Shown: positions 43,950 to 58,273, counted from the first letter of the stretch. The stretch: DNA of 64,000 nucleotides from Sordariomycetes sp. S80-01Y (GCA_037042185.1 JAXQJY010000026.1:1860001-1924000), one strand, 5' to 3'. Numbers and translations: made by a program. The notes: generated from the sequence alone by a model not told the origin.

Positions 43950-44875
43950 CTAGTCAATCCTTTTCGAATAACCCCATCCGTTGCCTACCCCCTTCCCCGC
44001 CAAGCCGTACCCCAACGGTGTCGCGCCCCCCATCGCCCTCCCTTTCAACCTCCTCGGCAACACCACGCCAAGAGTGTACATGCCCACGGCCACACCCCCT
44101 GCAGCAAAGCTCGCAAGGCCGTAGAAGACCGTGCTGAAGTACACATGGCCTCCCAAGCCCTGCCACTCGACCTTGCCCTCCGTCTTGGGCAGCGAAGGCG
44201 AGGGGAACCACCTGACCGAGAAGCTCAGGGGCAGCGGATCTCCGATGACTAGCTTGCGCGTAAACGACCCCTTCATGTGGCTCAGCGGGCTGGTGCTGTA
44301 CGCGATGCCGCTGTCCAGCACGCCCGAGTCGTGCGGTCTGGTGTGATGTTTCGGCGTCGAGTGCAGGAGAACGTTCATGTGCGTGCTGATGTGCATGTGG
44401 CTCAGCTGCAACGTCCCCGCCAGGGCGAAGACGAGCGGAATGTACTCCTGCTCCGGCGCCGTCTCGCCCACGACCTCGACGTGCGCGGGCGGACGCGCGG
44501 GTAGACGGCAGGACAGGGGCGCGTCGCTGTGGATGTAAAACTCGAGGAGGTGGAAGAAGGGGTCGTCGATGAAGGGGATGGTGCAGTTGACCTCGCCCTC
44601 GGTGCCGTAGCCGAACTCGAGGGGCTTGGAGGTCTCGGAGCAGGATGGGAAGGGGATCCATTGGAGCTCGTGGTCGGGGGTTTCGATGTGTTCGCCGGTT
44701 TCCCTGGGCTAGTCAGCATTGGGAGAGGCGATCAGATATCTAGAACGAACGAGCTGCGGTTCATGCATTCGACGGTGATGGGGGCGCCATAGTGGTACGA
44801 GGGGAGGGCATCTTCGTGGACAGCCAGGACGCTGGTTGCGAATGCGCCCAGGAGGGCGGCCTTTAACGAGAGCAT
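43950..44875 (-). CDS. Predicted type I membrane protein, uncharacterised
   Basis: Two exons, 44875-44751 and 44703-43950, with a 47 nt intron (GTTCGT ... CCCAG), encode 292 residues. The N-terminus MLSLKAALLGAFATSVLAVHE is a likely signal peptide cut after about residue 18. A lumenal/extracellular part follows with Cys residues and potential N-glycosylation sites (NRS, NCT). A single C-terminal membrane segment lies at about 240-265 (STVFYGLASFAAGGVAVGMYTLGVVL), then a short Gly/Lys-rich tail. Splicing gives VECMNRSSETGEHIE. The pattern looks like a conserved fungal secretory-pathway protein, but I cannot name it. Convergent with the EXPERA gene (126 bp between stops). Confidence 0.7.
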
Positions 44876-45849
44876 TATGCTTGTTTTATTGCTTGTCTCG
44901 ATTCGACAATAGCTCGAGATCCGTTCAAGAGGGCTTGCTGGCCGGCGCCATGACGTGATACCGGCAATTGTTGTCGTGGATGTCCATCTGGCCGTTTCCG
45001 TTTACCGTCCGCGTCGTAATTTCCAGGCTGGCATTTCCAGGGTCCTCCGGATCACGTGCACCCCCTTTCGCCATCACCTTACACGAATCGAGATGAAGAA
45101 CGCGATGTTCAACACCAACAAGAGCGGCGCCTAAGATTTAATACTGGCGCATGGAGGCATTCAGGAATACTAGAATTTTCATAGCCATGATTGAGAACCC
45201 TTGATCCACGCCGTCAATGGATCACTCGCTACCTGGTGCTGCTGTCAACGTAGCTTCGAGCAAGGTGACTATGAACCGGTTGCAGTTCGACAGTCAGCTC
45301 TTTAAAATCTCACTGCATGCCCACAGGCTCGGACTGCATTTGGAAGGCACTGGTTAGCGGGCCGTCGGCTGGATCCTTCGATGCAACATCTCGGACCTCA
45401 GGCGGCACAGACAACCTACATCTCGTTCTTCGTCGAATAAGTGACAGGCAAGCAGAAGGAATGCTCCTGCTCCCAATGCCGAGCATACAAGGATGGAGGA
45501 ATATGGAATGTGACATTCTCAGCGTTGCACCTAGTACTACTACTAGTACTAATACTAATTCCTGGGCACCTGCGGCGCTTCCCCTCTGGCCCCTCGTATG
45601 CGAACCCGACTTCAAGGTGTGAGAAGAGATGCAGGCCTTCAATGCCTATGCATCTAGCTGCAGTGTGGCAAATGTACGTCGCTCCGTGGAGCTAGTGTGA
45701 CCTTCTACTTCAGGCCGGCCTGGGTGAATGGGTAATCCTGATGAAGGAAGGCGATGAAGCAGAGTAGTATAAGAACCATCCCTAGTCCTCTCGCAAACCA
45801 ACATTCTCGGCGAATAAACAGGAAAAGAAATACTATACCAACAGCAAAC
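44876..45849. other. Intergenic region upstream of small secreted protein gene
   Basis: About 970 bp between divergent genes. It contains a degenerate CTA/AGT-rich stretch near 45530-45560 and a TATAAG element at 45768. The 101-110 codon ORFs on both strands near 45310-45640 overlap one another and are not called. Confidence 0.5.
45768..45773 (+). promoter_or_regulatory. Candidate TATA element
   Basis: TATAAG located 77-82 bp upstream of the ATG of the small secreted Cys-rich protein, a typical fungal spacing. No transcript start is known. Confidence 0.35.
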
Positions 45850-46068
45850 ATGAAGGCAACAATCCTAGCCACCCTCTTCTTCACCTCGCTCTCCTTGGCC
45901 ACGCCCGCCAAGCGCCAAGACGAACCCGGCCTCGTCTGCCCGGACACAGGGCTCTACTACTACGAGGAAACCTGCATCGAAGCCTGCGTCGACCCCGACA
46001 CCGGTGAGAAGGGTTCCTGTGCCTCTTTCAACGGCAGTGAAATTCTGTTCGAGTGTACCTGTCCCTAG
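45850..46068 (+). CDS. Small secreted cysteine-rich protein
   Basis: Intronless 72-residue ORF. The first 18 or so residues (MKATILATLFFTSLSLATPA) form a clear signal peptide, followed by KR at about 21-22, a Kex2-like processing site. The mature part of about 50 residues has six Cys (in VCPD, ETCIEAC, GSC and FECTC), enough for three disulfides, and is acidic. Small secreted Cys-rich proteins in filamentous fungi are often effectors, antimicrobial peptides or hydrophobin-like surface proteins; the Cys pattern does not match a hydrophobin (no CC doublets) and I recognise no defensin signature. A TATA-like element sits upstream. It is convergent with the nucleoporin gene. Function open. Confidence 0.75.
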   Translation: MKATILATLFFTSLSLATPAKRQDEPGLVCPDTGLYYYEETCIEACVDPDTGEKGSCASFNGSEILFECTCP

Positions 46069-46527
46069 GAAGCGAGGTAGGACACGGAGGATGAGCTTCT
46101 AGCGCTGTGAGTGCTTGTCGACCTTGTGCAGAACACCGACGGAAAGGGAGCAGAAGTTGATATCAACAGCATCCGCCGCATGTTAGCAAATTCAAGAGTC
46201 TTGCGCGGAGGTGGAAATATGTCCCGCTAGAGGCCAGCAGGGAGGAGACGAGTGCGGCTCGACTGGGTGATGCTATGTTTTAGTATACTAGTCACACGCA
46301 GTCAAGAGCTCATGGTGTGGAAGCAGGGCTGGTCTAGTAGTGTATGCATTTTATCCATCATGAAAGACAACATTGTCCCGTGAGATTACAAAGACAAGCT
46401 ATACAGCCCTAATCCGCCCAAGCGCCAGCATTCCTCCGTCGATGAGCGACGAAGCTATGGAAGTTACCAAAACCAAACCTATATCTTCAACTCTTCCCGC
46501 TGCTCCATGCTCGATATACCCACGCTT
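46069..46527. other. Intergenic region between convergent genes
   Basis: About 460 bp between the small secreted protein stop and the nucleoporin stop. It presumably holds both 3' UTRs. The 87-codon ORF on the plus strand (46373-46636) overlaps the nucleoporin 3' end and is not called. Confidence 0.5.
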
Positions 46528-49500
46528 CTACATGAACCTTAGGCTCCCTGTGGGCGCCCTCTCCATCAACGCACCCACCTCCCTCCGAAGCCCCCTCAGC
46601 AGGCCCCTGATCTCGGCCAGGTCCGCACCACCGTAATTAGTCGCCCGTCCCGGCACTGGGAGCTGCTGCTCGCACCTCGCCAATAAGTCGCTGACGTTCG
46701 GCCCAATGGCACTTCCACCCTTGCTCACACCGCCCCGTCTCCTAATTTCGAGAACCCAGTCGTTGACGGCGAAGACAATCAGCTCAATGATGCGGCTGCG
46801 CAAGCTACCACTGAATCCTTCTTCTGTCTCGAAGACGGTTTCCAGGACTCGGACAATCATATCGTGGCTGACACCGAGGGTGAGGAAGAGCTGCACAGGC
46901 CAACACGGGTCGGCGCCAATGGAGGCATCCTGATGTTCTGCCACGGCGTAGTGGCACAGCTCTGGTAGTAGTGTGGGGATGGGGAAGACGAAGCTGTCGA
47001 GTGAAGTTTTGTGTGCAATGTTCTGAATCTTCGAGGAGACGGATTCGTATGGGTGAGGGACATTGGCCTCGCCGCCTTCTTGCGCGGCCACGATGGTAGC
47101 GTGGATCTGGTGGATGAGGTTGGACCAGGTTCCGGCGATAGAATTGGCGTTGCGGTAGTCAGCAGTGTGGTAAATGAGGAGACAGAGATCGTAATATTCT
47201 GCTTGGTCGGCGTATTGGTTGAAGAGCTGGAGATATTAGCTTGGACCAAAAATGAGGGGAGCAGACAACGTACATGTGACAGGTCATGGATCTTCCCGTC
47301 GAGATCCTGCTCCGCAAGCTCGAACTTTTCGGGTTCGAAGCGGTGAGCATCTGCGCGCAGGCGCTCCAGCAGCTCGTCTTGAATGTTGCCGATCTCAAGC
47401 AGCTCCGTCACCTCGTGGTTGAGTAGCTGCTGTTGTTGGCGGCTGACCCCGTTAGTCTTGACATTAACATTGGCCTTGGCCAAGCTGAGCAGCCTAATAC
47501 GATCCTTGATGCCGAGAGCAAAGTCTGAGGTGGACAGCTCGAACTGAACCTCCGCGGCATCGAAGAAGCGACTGCGCGCAGTGTAGAATCGGCACAGGAG
47601 CTCTGCATGCTGAATTTCGGTCGCGGCCAAGCGTTTGAGGAATGTGATGACATGGGGGGAGTCGATGTTCAGGATGCGGTCGGTCCAACCCTGCTGGATG
47701 TACCAGTCGTAGAGATCGAAGTGGAAGACTTCATCGTCGGAATCGTTGACGACCTGGTAGGTTTCTTGTCTCTTGATGGCCATGAGCGTCAGCTTACCAT
47801 CGATCATCTCGGGCTCGGTGCTGGCGGCGGCGTCGAGGTGCTCCAGACAATCGTGTATCATGTCGTAGCACTTCTTGCGCTCATTGTACGCGTTCTCGCG
47901 GGAGTCGTTGGCCGGCTTGCCGTCATTGACCCACGACAGCGCAGTGTTACCACGGTCCTTCTCCTTAGCGACGACCAAACACAGACGGATGGCGCCAGCG
48001 TAGTATTTCAGATCAACAAATTGCGTCACCGCGGCCAGCAGATTAGCGGGGGACAGGCTGCTAGCCACCTTCTCATATAGGTTCAAGCTTTCGTGCAGTA
48101 ACGTCCTCGACTGGGTCGTGTTAAGAGGCTGTTCAGACGCACGCTTAAGCTGTTCCTGTGCCTTGAAGATAACGACATCGTCTGGGCTGCAGAAGCTGCC
48201 GCATCTCCTTCGCAAGGCGTCCGCGACGGTCTCGACGTTGGATCCGCTCTCGATGTTGCGGTTGACGATGGCCTTGACAACAACCTTGGCGAGGTCCTTG
48301 CCGTCTGATTCCGCGAACAGCTTGGAGTACGTCAAGCCCTTGAATTGTTGCTGGGCATCAGCATCTAGACGCGTGTAGATATCGGCAACACGCTCATCAA
48401 ACAGCATCAACACGAAGGAGATACCTTCTGAGATGCTCTCCATCAGCTTCTGAATGGCATGGAGCGCCTGGTGCTCGGCTTGCAAGGCGACCTCATCTTG
48501 ACGGGATCCAACGCGCTGCAGATCTGAAGGCCCGGAAAGGCCCTGGACGAGGCCACGGTTGGCGTTCAAAAAGCGACGGAGCCTCTCGACGTTCTCTTGC
48601 ACTTCGCTCAGCTTGGCGAGAGGCACTGAAGGACTGATTGCGATGCCGCCGGTGGGGACGGCAGCGAGCGTGATAACGGGTGCCCGCCAGAGCTTACGCA
48701 CCAGGCGGGAAAGGTAGAGCCCAAGCGCATCGTGACGCGATGACAGCTTCACTTGCTCAACGGTCAAGGTTGCACTGTCGGTCTCGGTGATCGTGGGCTG
48801 GCCGCCGTAGTCGACGAAGACACTCCTTGCTCGATCCTCAGTAGTCTGGTCAATGGCTCGAGGTGCTCCAGGTCTCGAGTCGCCGCCATGGCCACATGCC
48901 ACGGCCAGTGCCGTCGAGACCGTCTCAACGCGGCCATAGGTCTGAATGAAACGTCGTGACGCCTGGTCGAAGCCCTCATCACCCACAGCGGCCCGTATCG
49001 TCGAAGCAAAGATATCCACAAACCGCCGCCTTCGGACGATGTGGACACCGCTGTTCGTCATGATCGCGAACTCCGAGGGTTCGTCGTCGAACTGAACGGC
49101 CAACTCATTGCCGAAACCCACGGGCTGGCCTGAGGCAGCGAATGGCGCTGTTACCAGTCCGACATCCTCCACTCTGCTGTTGTTGAGACTCTGCCAGCAG
49201 GCTGCCTCGGGGTACTTGACTGTCGACATCGCCGAAGGGTTCTTGATGCGGCCCGTCTCCGGCGCGGCTGCAAACAGCTCATCTGTCTTGCCGCCTGCAG
49301 CTGAGACGAAATCCAAAAAGTACCCAGGAGAGAAGCGATTACCTCTCCGGCTGGCCTTGATCTCAGTCGAACCCTCCTGCAATCTGCGCATCACGTCTTG
49401 GCTGGGCAGCTTGATGAACTGGACCTGCATGCTCTGAGGTGCGAGGTTCGAAGTCGAGCTGTAGAAGGCGGAGGCATTCGTGGCGCTGAGGAAGAGCCGG

Positions 49501-50768
49501 CAGCCGGTGTTGGTGAGAGCCATGAGATGTAGCTTGGAAGCCTCTTGCTTGGGGATGGCGCTGATCGAGACGATGCTCATGCGGCTCGAGAGAAGTTTTG
49601 GATCATCCGTCATGTGGGTGATGTCGCGAACGCAGCTGATCTTCTCCTTCTCGATGACCTTCTTCAGGGTGTTCTTAGATTCCATGTGGTACGTCCGGAT
49701 CGTTGAGGCGCTGGATAGCGTGTACACGAGCTTCCGTGAGTCGTCGATAACAATGTCGACCAAGTATTCCGGAGTTTTCTGGGACCAGAAGCCTCCCTGA
49801 AGCGTAACAACCGACGACCAGCCGGGGTTCGTGTGGTTATACTTCCCAACGCGATTCGAGAACCACTTCTCCTCTGACTGATAATACAACTCATTGAGGT
49901 CGATGTCGCTGCTGCCGCCAAAGAATATCCGACCGTCCGCCGTGCCTGAAATGATCCTCACGTCGGTGCCTCGCAGTGGCAGCGTCATCTTTGTCTGGTA
50001 CAGCTCGACGGACCTCGTCCCAGCCGGTGTCGTGCTGACAGCGACACCCAGCAGGATCATCTCGGTTGACGTAGCGAGGGCAAGGATGTGCGTGATCGAA
50101 TCGGTAAAAATTCCAGGCTTAGGCGGCACGAGCGCAACGGCATGTATCACGCTGGGAGCGTCTTCGTACCCGACGAGCTCGGGCTGGCTGGAGGTGTAGT
50201 CCCAAAGGAACAAAGAGTTGTCGATGATAACCCATGCGTGGTTGATCTCGGCGAAGAGACCCATGAGCGTTTGCACGTTGCCATTATCGTACTGTGTCAA
50301 TACCTGCTCGGGTATCAGGTACTCGTGAGTCTTGTGGAAAGGTGCGGTCGGAGAATCGGCACTCGAGAGCTCATAGTCGGCAGAGACACCCTCTGCGGCT
50401 GGTTAGCTGAAGCACTTGTTCGCTGCCGAAGATAACTTACGTCGAATGTAGGAGTCAAGGTCGGGGAAGTTCTCGTCACTTTGCAAAAATTCATTGACAG
50501 CTCGCGCTGCTTTGATGACGGGAGGCACGGCGGCTGATTGAGGTGGAGGTAAAGGTGTTGTTGTGAGCATGCCTCCTCCTAGACCTCCTGCAGGTTGCGG
50601 CGCTGCCTGTGGAGCACTCTGCTGGGCTGGCACGAGACTGCCGGAAGATTCTGAGGGCGGGAATAGCTGTCGACGCGTGGTATCGGAGCCGGTTTGATAC
50701 CTCGAGGCAACAGCCGGCGTATTGAGAAACGCGCCGGGCACGGGGCGCATGGGCGTCTGGAAGGCCAT
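46528..50768 (-). CDS. NUP170: Nucleoporin Nup155/Nup170 family
   Basis: Three exons on the minus strand, 50768-50441, 50392-47274 and 47226-46528, with introns of 48 and 47 nt, encode 1381 residues. It starts MAFQTPMRPVPGAFLNTP, the usual fungal Nup155 opening, followed by a Pro/Gln/Ser-rich disordered region. The N-terminal beta-propeller begins after the first junction (YIRQGVSADYEL, then EYLIPEQVLTQYDNG, and WVIIDNSLFLWDY). The C-terminal half is an alpha-solenoid (for example FVDLKYYAGAIRLCLVVAKEKD, LYDWYIQQGWTDRIL). The last exon restores HDLSHLFNQYADQAEYYDLC. Nup155-type proteins belong to the inner ring of the nuclear pore, binding Nup53/59 and membranes (family knowledge). S. cerevisiae has two paralogs (NUP157 and NUP170); filamentous fungi usually have one, so the yeast symbol is by analogy. 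Confidence 0.9.
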
Positions 50769-51408
50769 GTTGTCGCGTCGACCGAGGCTGGCCTCCTCTG
50801 TATCTCCTTCTCTTCAGGCGCGGCTCAATGGCGTCTGCACGCTGTCACCATTTGACGTCGGCGAGATCTAGCTCGGCGCGGGTGGTTGGGATCGTTGGGC
50901 GGCGTAACGGTCGAGGTGGCGCCGCTGCCGTGGGATGAAGCTGTCGCGAGCTCTGCAAGCTATCGGATGGCAGCTTGCGATGGCTCGGTGTTCCGCGACG
51001 GAGCTTGGGGTGTCGGGGGTTTGCTTGGCTCAAGCTTTGCTTGGGTGTTGGAGGTTGAGGCTGGAGGTGATGGCTGGATTGGTGCAGCAACACGGTTGAA
51101 TTTTTTGCGGGTCCGTCGCGCCTTGGAGAATCACCGCGCTGGGGTTGGCGTCACTTCTTGAACAAAGCGTATCTGGATTTGACTTGTAGCTTCTGTTGCA
51201 TCACGTTTATTTTTAAGAGCCTTTATCGAAAAGAGCTGAACATGAGCCCGCATGACTCTGCTTGTTGCGAAACAATGGGACGATGAATGCCTTTCCTCCA
51301 CGTCCTTGCGCTGATGACCTCTATCCTAACTCGAACTTCAATATAGGACCAGCCACCTAAGCTTTTCGAGAATCTTAGTCTAGTATTTCACTTGCGAACG
51401 CCAAGATT
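50769..51408. other. Intergenic region upstream of the nucleoporin gene
   Basis: About 640 bp with no gene I can support. Both flanking genes are on the minus strand, so it holds the nucleoporin promoter and the ketoacyl-CoA reductase 3' UTR. Confidence 0.5.
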
Positions 51409-52460
51409 TCACTGCTTTTTGGCGTCCCTCTCCTGCTTCCTCAATGCCCTCTTTCGGATATCCACGTGCATGCTCTTGTTCACTCCCAGAACAATCGGAT
51501 GCATCACCCCTAAGACCGTCTCGATTGTCCAGATCATGAAGCTGTGCGTCCACCACGGTGTGTATGTGTTGCTTGCAGCCTGGTAGCCACCCCGTCCGAC
51601 CTTGCCCAGGGCTGAGCGCACAAAGTTCTTGGCGTTGGGGATCAGGAGGCTAGGCTTGCGGATCTTGCTCATAGCCGTAGTGACGAGGTGACTGAGAACA
51701 AGGTACACATCCACGTTATCGTCCTTCAATTCACCGGCAAGCGCACTGCTCCAGTATTGCAAGAAAGCCTTGCTGCCGGAGTAGGTGGCCAGGAGAGGAG
51801 TTGGTGACCATCCGGCGGTGGAACCCATGGTCAGAATGAGACCGCTGCGACGCTGCTTCAGGATAGGAGCGACCACCCTCGTGACCTTGAGAGTACCCAT
51901 GCAGTTAATTGTAATGATGTTCTCCATCTCCTCCTTCGTGCAGTCCAAGAACTTGACAGGCATGTTGTGGCTTTGACCGACGTTGTTGATCAGGATGCCA
52001 ACGTCCAGCCCGCTCAACAACTCCGAAAGCGCCTCGTAGTTCAGATCGTCGTCCTTGGAAAAGTCCATCGCCAGGGTCTTCACCTGGATATTCTTGTCGG
52101 AGAACTTGCCCTCGATTTCCTTGGCGAGCGTTTCGAGCTTGGAGAGCGTGCGGGAGACGAGGACGAGGTTGAAGCCCTTGGCTGCGAGTTGGTTGGCGTA
52201 CTCTTTGCCCATGCCATCGGAGGCGCCGGTGATGACGGCCCAGGTGCCGGGCTTGCCATACTTGCGGAGCTGCAAACGTCAGATTGAGCTCAAGAGGAGG
52301 TGCTGAGCTTACTTACACTGGTTCCAGAGAGAACAAAGACGTTCAACAGCAGGGAAACGTAGCTCCAGAGCTTCGCGCTGAGGGCGAGCGTGCCGACACC
52401 AGCCAAGGCCCACTGGACGGGCTGCGGCACGCGCTGAAGAAAGTCGGAAAGGCTTTCCAT
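51409..52460 (-). CDS. IFA38: Very-long-chain 3-ketoacyl-CoA reductase
   Basis: Two exons, 52460-52317 and 52269-51409, with a 47 nt intron, encode 334 residues. It is an SDR of the ER fatty-acid elongase: it reduces 3-ketoacyl-CoA to 3-hydroxyacyl-CoA with NADPH, the second step of very-long-chain fatty acid synthesis for sphingolipids. An N-terminal membrane segment lies at about 15-45 ([19 protein letters not shown]). Core motifs are TGASDGMG (62-69), INNVGQSHN, Ser in TMGSTAG (about 198) and YSGSK (211-215). The C-terminus ([13 protein letters not shown]) is basic, in keeping with ER retention. The splice gives [16 protein letters not shown], continuing the expected sequence. The ATG chosen is the first after the upstream stop that gives the usual N-terminus. 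Confidence 0.93.
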
Positions 52461-53425
52461 GATCAAGTGCAGCTTCAGCCGAGCGATTGAGGACAAATGG
52501 AGTCGTTGGAATCTGTCCAAGGTTGAACGATGGAAGTGTTGAGGCGGGGAGGCGGTCCTGCACTTTTGACTTTTGGGGATCTGCCGGAACCCCTGGAGCT
52601 ACTCTGAGCAGACCCACTTTAACGTCTTCAAGTTAACTGCCATTGCCTGTAGTGGCCAACTCACAAGCGTACAATTACTAGTTCCATTAAATAGGTGTAC
52701 ATGTAGACAAGTGCGTAGATGAAATATGCCACTAGTAAGAGAGCAATCCTTTGTCGTTCGCGCAGTGTCAGGTTTGGACAGAAGCAGCAGCCTTCCAGTA
52801 CACGGTCCATTCGACGTGCCCAGCCTCGGCATCTCCAGATCAGTCCCCAAAGGATGTTTGCGAATGCAATATCACCAGTGTGCACAATATCACGATTATA
52901 GCGGCGGGCTTTAAGCCATCTGTCGCTGCTGAAGATTCTCCGAACGTAGGGCAGTTCAAACGCCAAAAAGGGCACTGTTCTCCATCTGTCATTATGATGC
53001 CCAAGTCGCGCGCCTGGAGAGAATTAGCGGCCGAGGGTATGACAGGAGGCATGTGAGCGGAGTCCGTCTAGAAGACGTTCCTGTCACTGTGATAAGCCGG
53101 TGCTATCATGTGGGTGTGTCCTAAACTACCTAAGACAGCGACACTTTCGATACCACCGACTACTCTTCTTAAGCCATTCAGCTCAGAGACCCCAGTAGCA
53201 GCGATGGATCATGTCCTAGTGTTCCACTCTGTTGCGTAGCCTCAAATTACCGCCGCTGATGAAGGCATGGTGAGCGCTTGATACTGATGGCATCAAGTCT
53301 GGACACCATAGCTCGCTCGACGCGATAGCTAAACGCTTGACAGTGCGGGCTAGCAAAAGGCTTGCCGAGAGTAGTTGCGGAGCCCAGGACAGCTTTTCTC
53401 GTCCTGGCTCTGCTCTGATCGTACC

Positions 53426-53433
53426 GCACGTGC
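53426..53433. promoter_or_regulatory. E-box in an 8 bp palindrome (GCACGTGC)
   Basis: The palindrome GCACGTGC contains CACGTG, the core bound by bHLH factors such as Cbf1 or SREBP-type proteins. It is about 245 bp upstream of ERG28. Function unproven. Confidence 0.45.
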
Positions 53434-53444
53434 ATGAGACGAGT

Positions 53445-53457
53445 CCAGGTTACCTGG
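53445..53457. promoter_or_regulatory. 13 bp perfect inverted repeat (CCAGGT-T-ACCTGG)
   Basis: Two 6 bp arms exactly complementary around one T, 12 bp after the E-box. Resembles a dimer-type operator; no factor is assigned. Confidence 0.4.
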
Positions 53458-53677
53458 TACTGTGAGTGCCGTGGATGGATCGGTCCGAGGGGCCGAGGAT
53501 CTGCCGCGTACCTGATCTCATCTCGAGCCGGGACCCACTTGCACTTTTCGGGGTCCTAAAGCTGCGACCAGCTTCGTCCATTTCGGGCAGTCCATTTTCT
53601 GCCTTGCTTCTCCTCCCACAGCTCGCCTCCCTTGCCCTCATTAACTGCTCAATTCACCAAACTCCCAAAATCTGATA

Positions 53678-54238
53678 ATGGACGGCATCACCGCCTTTCT
53701 CCCTCCCGCAAAGGGAATCCTGCCCTATTACATGCTGGTGGTGAGTCCTTCCAGCTCCGATTAACCTTCACGCACTCACACCTCCCAGCTCTCAATCATC
53801 TCCATCGGCAACTGCGTCCAAGCCTACACGACCCTCCACTTCTCCCGTCGCGTCTACAACGGCCGCTTCGTCCGCAACACCAAGCTCCCCGTCACGTCCA
53901 AGACGTTCAACCCCGAGGACTCCGTCAACAAGCTCGTCCCCGACCAGGCCAACCCCAAGGCCAGCGACCAGCTCACCCCGCTGGCGTCGCGTCTGTTCGG
54001 CACCTGGACCCTGATCACCTGCGTGGTGCGGTGCTATGCCGCGTACAACCTGCACATCGGGCCGATCTACAACATTGCCATCTGGACGTACGTGGTCGCG
54101 TTGGGACACTTCGCGAGCGAGCTGTTCGTGTACAAGAGCATGACTTTTGGGCTGCCGCAGCTGTTCCCATTCACGCTGGCGACGACGGCGCTGATTTGGA
54201 TGCCAATGGTCAGGGACTACTACGTTGAGTTTAACTAG
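53678..54238 (+). CDS. ERG28: Ergosterol biosynthesis scaffold ERG28
   Basis: Two exons, 53678-53740 and 53789-54238, with a 48 nt intron (GTGAGT ... CCCAG), encode 170 residues. The spliced start is MDGITAFLPPAKGILPYYML joined to LSIISIGNCVQAYTTLHFSR. Four membrane helices fit the Erg28 family, with conserved LTPLASRLFGTWTLITCVVR and the C-terminal TTALIWMPMVRDYYV. Erg28 anchors the C4-demethylation enzymes (Erg25, Erg26, Erg27) in the ER membrane. Length is in the normal range. The gene is convergent with the GalT gene about 100 bp away and divergent from the ketoacyl-CoA reductase gene. Confidence 0.93.
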
Positions 54239-54341
54239 CTTGGCTCGCAGCTTGGCTCAGCAGTGAAAAGGAGGAATATGTACAGTAGCTGGTTATTCTG
54301 CTAGGTAACAAGAGGCAACTTGTATGTGTGCGATGTAACTA

Positions 54342-56725
<2,384 letters not shown>

Positions 56726-58273
56726 ATGGGTGTTATTCGCAAGAAAACGGCCAACAGAGGCGGCGAAGGCGGTGTCAAATACGTCTGTGACGTCTGCTCT
56801 TCCGACATCACATCAACGGTCCGCATTAGATGTGCCGACCCGGCCTGCAATGAGTTCGACCTCTGCGTCACCTGCTTCTCCGAAGGAGAGGCGCGCCACA
56901 ACCACGACCCCGCGACACACGCCTACCGCGTGATCGAACAAAACAGCTTCCCAATATTCGATCCAGAATGGGGCGCAGACGAGGAACAGCTGCTCATCGA
57001 GGGCGCGGAAATATACGGGCTGGGGAGTTGGGCGGACATCTCAGATCACATTGGAGGGTTCCGCGAGAAGGACGAAGTGCGCGACCATTACCTGAAGACC
57101 TTTGTCGATTCGCCCTGCTTTCCCCTGCCGAAACGCTGCAGCCCACACGATAACGAGCTGGCCAACGAGATCACACGAGAGGAGTTCCAATCACGGAAGA
57201 AGAGGCGCATTGAGGATCGGAAGGAGGCGCATAAGAATGCGCAGCCATTACAGCCCAAGACAAAGCCAACCGCTAGCGTGCCGAGCTGTCATGAGATCCA
57301 AGGGTACATGCCCGGTCGGCTGGAGTTCGAGACGGAGTACGCGAATGATGCCGAGGAAGCGGTGCAGCACATGCAGTTTGACCCGGGAGATGGCGTCAAC
57401 TCGCGGACAGGCGAGCTGGAACCCGAGATGGAGCTCAAGCTCACGGTAATGGAGATCTACAACTGCCGCCTGACGCAGCGTGTCGATCGGAAAAAGGTAA
57501 TTTTCGAGCACAACCTGCTGGACTACCGGGAAAACACAAAAATCGAGAAGAGGCGATCAAAGGACGAGAGGGACCTGTTGCAGAAAGCTAAACCCTTCGC
57601 GCGGGTGATGAACCGGAAGGACTTTGACGACTTCAACCAAGGACTCATCGACGAGCTGAATCTGCGACAGGCGATTGCGCAGTTGCACGAGTGGAGGAGC
57701 CTCAAGATCGGAGACCTGAAGTCCGGCGAGAAGTACGAGGAGGAGAAGCAGAAGCGGATACAGAAGGCAATACCGATGGGGTCCATGGATAGAGACCGGC
57801 TGGCTGCGAACCAGAGAGGTAAAAACGCACCGCCACCTGATCCGCCGAGCGGTGCCTCCCTACTCGTTGCACCGGAGCTGCCGTTGCGACCCGCTGGACA
57901 GCAGACCAACGGCGAGGTCAACGGCGATGGACCGCATGTCAACGGCACAGGCGTCAATGGTGTGAACGGCCACATTTCGCCTCGACCCAAACAAATGCCC
58001 CAGCCCATCCCCGGACTGCAAGCCCTGAGCTTCAACGCCGACAACAACGCCGACCTGCACCTTCTGACGCCGGAGGAGGTCAAGCTATGCGAAGTCGTCC
58101 GCCTCGCACCGAAACCCTACATCATGATCAAACAGCAATTGCTGTCCGAGGCGATCAAGGGCAACGGCTCGATGAAGAAGAAGCAAGCGAAGGAGATCTG
58201 TCGACTTGACTCGCAGAAGGGCGGCAGGATCTTTGACTTTTTTGTAAATGCTGGATGGCTTGGCAAAGCCTAG
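56726..58273 (+). CDS. ADA2: SAGA complex adaptor ADA2
   Basis: Intronless 515-residue protein. A ZZ zinc finger is at about residues 19-66 ([25 protein letters not shown], then His-rich), followed by a SANT/Myb domain at about 78-126 ([20 protein letters not shown]). The central part holds ADA2-specific helices ([18 protein letters not shown]). A Pro/Asn/Gly-rich linker leads to a C-terminal SWIRM domain at about 430-512 ([20 protein letters not shown]). ADA2 connects the Gcn5 acetyltransferase to SAGA and helps it act on nucleosomes; it is nuclear. The start [12 protein letters not shown] fits the family and lies at the first in-frame ATG. Domain order and length match fungal ADA2; no truncation. 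Confidence 0.95.
   Translation: MGVIRKKTANRGGEGGVKYVCDVCSSDITSTVRIRCADPACNEFDLCVTCFSEGEARHNHDPATHAYRVIEQNSFPIFDPEWGADEEQLLIEGAEIYGLGSWADISDHIGGFREKDEVRDHYLKTFVDSPCFPLPKRCSPHDNELANEITREEFQSRKKRRIEDRKEAHKNAQPLQPKTKPTASVPSCHEIQGYMPGRLEFETEYANDAEEAVQHMQFDPGDGVNSRTGELEPEMELKLTVMEIYNCRLTQRVDRKKVIFEHNLLDYRENTKIEKRRSKDERDLLQKAKPFARVMNRKDFDDFNQGLIDELNLRQAIAQLHEWRSLKIGDLKSGEKYEEEKQKRIQKAIPMGSMDRDRLAANQRGKNAPPPDPPSGASLLVAPELPLRPAGQQTNGEVNGDGPHVNGTGVNGVNGHISPRPKQMPQPIPGLQALSFNADNNADLHLLTPEEVKLCEVVRLAPKPYIMIKQQLLSEAIKGNGSMKKKQAKEICRLDSQKGGRIFDFFVNAGWLGKA

Larger units (their letters stand above)
52461..53677. other. Divergent intergenic region, ketoacyl-CoA reductase / ERG28
   Basis: About 1.2 kb shared by two divergent ER lipid genes. 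It contains a CACGTG E-box inside an 8 bp palindrome and, 12 bp further on, a 13 bp inverted repeat (both listed). ORFs of 60-104 codons around 52600-53050 overlap on both strands and are not called. Confidence 0.55.

Noticed and set aside
34345-44875. Secondary-metabolite gene cluster
   Set aside because: A Zn2Cys6 regulator and membrane proteins are present, but no synthase, P450, transferase or transporter set accompanies them.
45310-45642. Overlapping 101- and 110-codon ORFs on opposite strands
   Set aside because: Neither shows a domain or signal, and both include the CTA-rich repetitive stretch.
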